Positions 14,116 through 18,690 of a DNA stretch of 18,690 nt are shown here, piece by piece. A program made the position numbers and the translations under genes. Position 1 is the first letter of the stretch. Each line of letters starts with the position of its first letter. Origin of the DNA: Bacteroidota bacterium (GTDB lineage Bacteria > Bacteroidota > Bacteroidia > Chitinophagales > Chitinophagaceae); the NCBI GenBank assembly GCA_023433265.1, contig JAEZDR010000056.1, positions 1 through 18,690 on the forward strand. Direction: 5' to 3'. A model generated the notes under the pieces. It worked only from the letters and a program-made list of their open reading frames with translations. It was not told where the DNA came from and made no database searches.

Positions 14116-16383
14116 TTACTCTACAACTACATTAAACTGCTTATTTAGGATTCCTGAGACGCTTAGTTTGTATACACCTGCTACCATGCCCGGATGCAAA
14201 ACGAACTTGTAATTTGCGGGAGAACCGTCATGCATCATCGTTTCCGAATAAACCTGCTGCCCCAAGTTATTGTACAAGGCAAGTTGCAGCTTTCCCTCAG
14301 GTACGTTAGATAAACGTAAGTTTATTAAACGCTCTTTTACCGGATTCGGATAAATGGATATTTGTGGGTTGGCATAAATGTTTAAAGCGCTTACATTGCT
14401 ATAAACAATCCCTCCGTTAGCTGCAACCGCTTTTATCCGGTAATAAATCCTTCCGCTACCCGGAAACTCGTCAGTGAATAAGTAAGCATTATCGGCATGA
14501 GTTCCCACAGTGCCAAGCTTAGTAAAGCTGATTCCATCTTTACTGCGCTGTACCTCGAAATAATCTAAGTTACCTACTCCATTAACGCCCCACTTTAATA
14601 CCGCAGATGTTCCTTTTACTGAAGCGTCAAGGGCAATACTATTGACACCTAAGACAGTTTTTAACTGAAAAATAATAGCAAACCTATCTTGTCCCTGGGT
14701 TCCTGCATGGCTATTCATTTCGAATGCATAGCTGTCGCCTTCCGTAATTGGCGTTAACGTGCCGAGGAAATTGTCTATAAGCAGCGGGATAAGATCTTCC
14801 GGGAATCCCAACTTTTCAAAAGAGAGTGTATAGATTCCGGGCACAGCCGTACGTACACCTAACAACAGTTGGGTAGTTGCTGATATGGGTCGGCAATCAG
14901 CAGCAAGGTAGCCCCCATCGGCAGACAGCGAATAAAGATCGCCCTGTGGATTAAACATTTTACGTGTATCCCTCCTATCTAAGGAGTCAGATGCTGCTGC
15001 ATTGTGCAGAACATATAGTTCATCCCATGTACTATTACCCTTATTCATCTTTACATGAGTATATGATGTTAGGGCGGACCCCTTCAAATGGTGACCACTA
15101 GTGGACACACATTTATTGTTCTCGTTCACACTTAAACTGGTATCGGCATTCACCTGCACAAAAAAGGCACCGAACATCGGTAAAGTATAGTTGGTGCCAA
15201 ACAATACCTGCTGATAATTGCCCTGGTCCTGGTGATAAGGATTTACGACATAAAAAGAACTACCTACCAGTTTCGGATTATTCTCCGCATCAAATAGCCC
15301 CTCCATCTGTAAAGGTGCCGGGTATGGATTGCCCACAAGGTTCCAGCCCTGCGTTCCTTTTTGAAGCGGAATGGTGATACTTCCTTTAGTGATGGAGCCG
15401 TTAGCATCTACAACTGTAGCTAATGGGAAGTAGTTATTGCTTGACAGGCCTTGCCCCTTTTGTCCTCTAACCATAACCCTTATTCCCTGGTAAGGCTTCC
15501 AGTAGTTAGCCAAGGTGTTTGCATTGGCTGAGGTAAACGCTACCCAGTTGTTGCTGCTTCCATCGTACCAAAAAGCAGAAGGATTATTGGTTTGTGTAGG
15601 CGTAAAGCCGTTACTCGCACCACCTTGTCCCGTTATATCAATATTATCAGTCACTTGGCTCAACCCTATAGAGCTGTTGAAGGGATGGCCAAATAACCTA
15701 TAAGCTCTCCTTCCACTGTCCACGAAACGCTCAACAGTTACATTAGTACTATTCAATAGCGATCCTGCAATGGGTGCTATATAAGCACTGCTATCGCGGC
15801 ACGCTTTCAAGACTAAGTTACTATTGCTAAGATTCAAGGTACCCGCTGCAACGTCAACCTTACTAAAAACGTTGAGTTTTGATGCCAACGACACATTTCC
15901 CCCTGACACCTTTAACAGTCCCACAGAGCATAATGAATCAACAGAGGATTGAAAACGGAGAAAACCTCCAGCACTATCGGAGATTGACAAATAGGACTGT
16001 GCAGACCCCCTTAGATAGCCCGCACCTGTAATAGGCCCTGCAATTTGTAAATGGGCATTGCCAAAATCGAGAGTGCCTGATTCAAGTTGTAAGGAGTTCA
16101 CCTTTAGATGGCCTGCATTGAAATTTGCTACACCTGTGCCTTTGTCAACCGAAAGATGAACCAGCTCTAAAGTACCAGGAAGGCTAAATGCGAAACTGTC
16201 GTTTCCCGTAATAAATAAGGAAGATTGGTGATTATTGAAAATTCCGTTTGATTGCAAGCCCATGTTACGGACGGTGATATTAGCTCCACTTGTTTTCAAA
16301 TAAGTACCGTTACGAACGTGCAATTGCTGAGCGAAGAGGCTATCCGCCAGCAACAGGGAAACCAACACGAAAAATAGTTTCAT
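14116..16383 (-). CDS. T9SS-exported beta-rich cell-surface protein with type A sorting domain
   Basis: A 755-residue secreted protein. Residues 1-19 are a signal peptide (MKLFFVLVSLLLADSLFAQ). The N-terminal third has short repeated beta strands such as VNSLQLESGTLDFGNAHLQI, suggesting a beta-solenoid. The middle, about 220-560, holds generic beta-rich surface segments (SSNNYFPL, GWNLVGNPYPAPL). A fibronectin III-like domain lies at about 580-670 (LDYFEVQRSKDG, YYRIKAVAANG). Residues 675-755 are a T9SS type A sorting domain: YPNPVKERL at its head, LYNNLGQQVY in the middle, and AGVYKLSV near the end. It should cross the outer membrane by the type IX system and be released or anchored. No catalytic motif was recognised; adhesion or a structural role is a guess. 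It starts 18 nt after the upstream gene's stop. Confidence 0.88.
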   Translation of the reverse strand: MKLFFVLVSLLLADSLFAQQLHVRNGTYLKTSGANITVRNMGLQSNGIFNNHQSSLFITGNDSFAFSLPGTLELVHLSVDKGTGVANFNAGHLKVNSLQLESGTLDFGNAHLQIAGPITGAGYLRGSAQSYLSISDSAGGFLRFQSSVDSLCSVGLLKVSGGNVSLASKLNVFSKVDVAAGTLNLSNSNLVLKACRDSSAYIAPIAGSLLNSTNVTVERFVDSGRRAYRLFGHPFNSSIGLSQVTDNIDITGQGGASNGFTPTQTNNPSAFWYDGSSNNWVAFTSANANTLANYWKPYQGIRVMVRGQKGQGLSSNNYFPLATVVDANGSITKGSITIPLQKGTQGWNLVGNPYPAPLQMEGLFDAENNPKLVGSSFYVVNPYHQDQGNYQQVLFGTNYTLPMFGAFFVQVNADTSLSVNENNKCVSTSGHHLKGSALTSYTHVKMNKGNSTWDELYVLHNAAASDSLDRRDTRKMFNPQGDLYSLSADGGYLAADCRPISATTQLLLGVRTAVPGIYTLSFEKLGFPEDLIPLLIDNFLGTLTPITEGDSYAFEMNSHAGTQGQDRFAIIFQLKTVLGVNSIALDASVKGTSAVLKWGVNGVGNLDYFEVQRSKDGISFTKLGTVGTHADNAYLFTDEFPGSGRIYYRIKAVAANGGIVYSNVSALNIYANPQISIYPNPVKERLINLRLSNVPEGKLQLALYNNLGQQVYSETMMHDGSPANYKFVLHPGMVAGVYKLSVSGILNKQFNVVVE

Positions 16384-16401
16384 ACAATTAAGTTTTGCTA
16401 C

Positions 16402-18213
16402 TTATTGGCTCGTGGTAAGCCAGTTAACATCCTGCAGAGTAAATGTTTCGGTATACGGAGTACTAACCCAAACTTCGAAATAATCATTCGGGCCCACATC
16501 GCTAAGGTGTACTGCTGTAGCCCATTGATAGGGCTGGCCTCCGCTCTGCAACCGTACTGTTGTCTCCCCATATCTTATTGATGAAACACCGTTTTTTACA
16601 ATTGCCACATTCAATATTTTATTGTTTCCTGAAGCCTGTGCGTTTCCTGTTAACCACATCATCAAATCGCGACGATTCGATGGCTGATAAGTGATCCTAT
16701 TTGTCGACACACTAAATTTTTGAGGGGAACTGCTTTGAGTTAGCGAGCTCCATGTAGCTTTTGTCCAGGTGGACCCAACACTTATTGTTGATGAGTTATT
16801 CAACACACTTACCCTGCACCGGGGATTTTGACCTCCTGTACCCGAGTTATTTGCAATTTCCACATTCTTATCTCTGCCATCAGCGCGGGTGAAATCGAAG
16901 CCATTGATAAAACTGCCGGTTGTATTCCAGGTATTACCGGTTATTGCTATTGCAACGATGGAAGTAAAGGTGGCAGGAGTATAGCTAATGCCTGTAGCAG
17001 CTGTAGTATTGTTGTAAAACCCACAATTAATGATAGAAAGCGTTGCACCGCTACCGGACGACAAGTTGATTCCCGTATTACAACCAATGAAATCTGTTTC
17101 TGAAATTTTGAAGACTACCCCCGATGCACTTCCCGCAGCTAGATCAACACCAATATGGGAATCGTACACGTCTACTTCAAACATCCAGAGCTCTAGATTG
17201 CTCTGAATAGAAATTGCTTTATAAAAGTTAGTAAAACTGCAATCTTTCACCTCATAATACTCTTCTGAACCGGTTAATTGAATAGCATCTTCACCCACAG
17301 AGTACCCGTATCCTGTAAGTTCGGAGCCATCAAAAGCAAGCATTTTAAAATAGGTTTCAGTTTCGGCCACAAAAAGCGGACTTCCTGCAATGCTCGTAGC
17401 AGGTACAATTTTAGAAAGTCCGTACGAAGTACCTTGAATTGTTACTGGATACGGCAGGTTGATAATCTGCGTTTCATCAATCTCATAGTTTCCTGCACCC
17501 AGTCTTATGAGTGTAGGCCCCCACATATGTTGGTTAAGGAACTCCAGGGCCTGCTGAATGGTCTTCCAACCCGAGTGCCATGAAACATCTACTACATCCA
17601 CCTGGAAACTTGTTCGTTGTTTGAAATACCAGTTACCGTCTTTGGCGATCATGGTGACTGCAAAAAGTTTAGGCAGCGGAACCGATGCCGCACTATCGAT
17701 GAGCGCACCTCCGGAAGCCAGTATAACGACTAAATCGGTATGGATGCCCACATTCTTAATTGTTATGGAAAGGCCATCATCAGCAGCGGATATTTGGGGT
17801 AACACAAGCTGGATATCGTTACTTGCGAGAACCATTCTTTCCGTTTTTTCAAGTGTATCGCTGGCGGTTTTATAAACCGGTGCTTCAAGGCTACTGTTAG
17901 CCTCGGTTAGGAAAGTCCAGTCGCCATCCTTGTAATAATACATGCCTTTGATTCCATCTGTTTGAAAAACTAACAAACCTTCCGCGGGTGAGTTAATTGC
18001 CAAACGCTGGGCTTGCGTTACTCTTGGTGGTAGAAAACCTTTGTTGGATGATTTCAACTCAAACAGGGCAGAAGCATCGCCCACAGTATCGGCCAGTTGA
18101 TCAGAAATAATAACAGATTGCCCAGTAGCCGGAATGTTGAAAAAAAGCAGTAAGAAGCAGCAAATAATGCTCAATAGAGCTTCTTTAATTAGAAGGGGGT
18201 CACGGAGTTGCAT
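16402..18213 (-). CDS. Exported beta-helix protein with C1q/TNF-like C-terminal domain (tailspike-like layout)
   Basis: A 603-residue exported protein from the ATG at 18213. A signal peptide covers about residues 1-31 and ends TGQ. Residues 47-102 match a module common in Bacteroidota surface proteins: FELKSSNKGFLPPRV, then GLLVFQTD, then GMYYYKDGDW. About 215-465 looks like a right-handed pectate-lyase-type beta-helix: it opens with WKTIQQALEFLNQ and has repeated turns such as VKDCSFTNFYKAI and ISETDFIGCNTGI. About 468-600 resembles a C1q/TNF-like jelly-roll found in phage and viral tail proteins: FSVSTNRITYQP, VAIVKNGVSSI, PNDYFEVWV. There is no T9SS sorting domain. No carbohydrate-cleaving residues could be assigned. 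An upstream in-frame TTG at 18246 would add 11 residues. The T9SS gene follows 18 nt downstream. Confidence 0.8.
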   Translation of the reverse strand: MQLRDPLLIKEALLSIICCFLLLFFNIPATGQSVIISDQLADTVGDASALFELKSSNKGFLPPRVTQAQRLAINSPAEGLLVFQTDGIKGMYYYKDGDWTFLTEANSSLEAPVYKTASDTLEKTERMVLASNDIQLVLPQISAADDGLSITIKNVGIHTDLVVILASGGALIDSAASVPLPKLFAVTMIAKDGNWYFKQRTSFQVDVVDVSWHSGWKTIQQALEFLNQHMWGPTLIRLGAGNYEIDETQIINLPYPVTIQGTSYGLSKIVPATSIAGSPLFVAETETYFKMLAFDGSELTGYGYSVGEDAIQLTGSEEYYEVKDCSFTNFYKAISIQSNLELWMFEVDVYDSHIGVDLAAGSASGVVFKISETDFIGCNTGINLSSGSGATLSIINCGFYNNTTAATGISYTPATFTSIVAIAITGNTWNTTGSFINGFDFTRADGRDKNVEIANNSGTGGQNPRCRVSVLNNSSTISVGSTWTKATWSSLTQSSSPQKFSVSTNRITYQPSNRRDLMMWLTGNAQASGNNKILNVAIVKNGVSSIRYGETTVRLQSGGQPYQWATAVHLSDVGPNDYFEVWVSTPYTETFTLQDVNWLTTSQ

Positions 18214-18416
18214 AAACGGTTGTTTAAGGAGAAATAGGTTATGCAAATTCCTACTTAAACAATCACCGCGGGCTACTAACGTAACCTAAAGTAAAAACGC
18301 TAATTGATAATATTAGTTGCGCCTAAGTAGTTACTACTAGTAAATTGTAAGTTTCCTTTAGCAACTGAATTTTCTTAGTGTCAATTTTAGTTGACGTCCG
18401 AATCATAGAATTGAAA

Positions 18417-18489
18417 GGAGCAGGGACCCAACGAACTGCGAAGGTGACTCTTTTGCAAGGAGAGAGGCAACAATGAGAGTCTCTGCTCC
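18417..18489. other. Candidate structured RNA or DNA element (long-range hairpin)
   Basis: GGAGCAGGGAC at 18417-18427 can pair with GTCTCTGCTCC at 18479-18489: ten Watson-Crick pairs and one G-U. The enclosed 51 nt are GC-richer than the surroundings and can fold further. I match it to no known riboswitch or small RNA. Strand and function are unknown; the pairing alone is only moderate evidence. Confidence 0.35.
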
Positions 18490-18634
18490 GATGGGTGGGA
18501 AGCAATGTCTGCCTCCAGTTTACGATATTCCTTACTTAGTTAGCGGTGCTTTTGTTACAAGGTAGGTGGTAGTGTGGTGTTCTTTAGGTATGCGGTGAAT
18601 ATAACAGCGTTATCAGGTGGAGATAAGTTTGATG

Positions 18635-18690
18635 CTAGCTAGAACCTAGCTGTAACCTAGCTGAAACCTAGCTGAAACCTAGCTGAAACC
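18635..18690. repeat. 11-bp tandem repeat array, continuing past the window end
   Basis: Five consecutive 11-base units start at 18635, 18646, 18657, 18668 and 18679. The last three are identical (CTAGCTGAAAC); the first two differ by a few bases (CTAGCTAGAAC, CTAGCTGTAAC). Base 18690 begins a sixth. Each unit carries TAG and TGA, and 11 is not a multiple of 3, so the array cannot be coding in any forward frame. Eleven bases is about one helical turn, so any bound protein would meet the units on one face of the DNA. Confidence 0.93.

Larger units (their letters stand above)
18247..18690. other. Gene-free region with small dyads, a candidate folded element and a repeat array
   Basis: No coding region can be supported in these 444 bases; open frames are short and lack family-like sequence. 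The first 170 bases are AT-rich and would hold the promoter of the minus-strand operon, but no exact TAnnTTTG box was found; TACTTTAG on the minus strand is one base off. Small dyads occur at 18300-18316 (CTAAT/ATTAG), 18331-18343 (TTACT/AGTAA) and 18380-18395 (GTCAA/TTGAC). The more GC-rich part 18410-18600 contains the hairpin listed separately. The last 56 bases are tandem repeats. Confidence 0.7.

Noticed and set aside
16402..18213. Prophage remnant, given the tailspike-like protein
   Set aside because: No capsid, terminase, integrase or lysis genes flank it, the protein has a signal peptide, and its partner carries a T9SS domain.
18323..18505. 60-codon minus-strand open frame in the gene-free region
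   Set aside because: Composition is unlike the neighbouring genes, all three frames are partly open here, and no family resemblance is seen.
18635..18690. CRISPR-like repeats
   Set aside because: The 11-base units are back to back with no spacers, and no cas gene is present.

Overview
The window looks like a chromosomal segment of a member of the Bacteroidota, most likely a Chitinophagaceae-like or sphingobacterial lineage. Four signs support this. The rpmB-rpmG-DUF4295-ftsY gene order is typical of the phylum. A large secreted protein ends in a type IX secretion (T9SS) type A sorting domain. Several genes are preceded by the Bacteroidota promoter consensus (TTG, then about 17-21 nt, then TAnnTTTG). 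Clear Shine-Dalgarno sequences are largely absent. The organism assignment is inference from gene content; no rRNA or tRNA gene is visible.

Layout. 1-537: ribosomal protein tail (L28 fragment, L33, DUF4295 protein), closed by a strong hairpin terminator. 704-2582: ftsY with an RmlD-like sugar-nucleotide reductase starting immediately after it. 2658-4548: membrane histidine kinase and single-domain response regulator behind a good promoter. 4584-6012: PaiB-like FMN-binding protein overlapping pyrF. 6009-8131 (minus): RsuA/RluB-type pseudouridine synthase and an esterase-family hydrolase; the pyrF and synthase stop codons interlock in one TTAA. 8242-8739: CvpA-family membrane protein. 8799-13000 (minus): CorC/HlyC-type membrane protein, TatC, RpiB and a secreted M28 peptidase. 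13058-14015 (plus): DUF488 protein and an unrecognised small glycine/beta-rich protein, ending at a perfect hairpin. 14116-18213 (minus): a two-gene operon for large exported beta-rich proteins. 18247-18690: a gene-free region with a candidate folded element and an 11-bp tandem repeat array that runs off the end of the window.

Most of the window is core housekeeping: translation, SRP targeting, pyrimidine and pentose metabolism, Tat export. The accessory and most unusual part is the last 4.6 kb. There, a predicted beta-helix protein with a jelly-roll-like C-terminus, resembling the architecture of phage tailspikes, is encoded directly upstream of a T9SS cargo protein. Behind them lies the repeat-bearing non-coding stretch. 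No CRISPR array, transposase, integrase or complete mobile element is visible.
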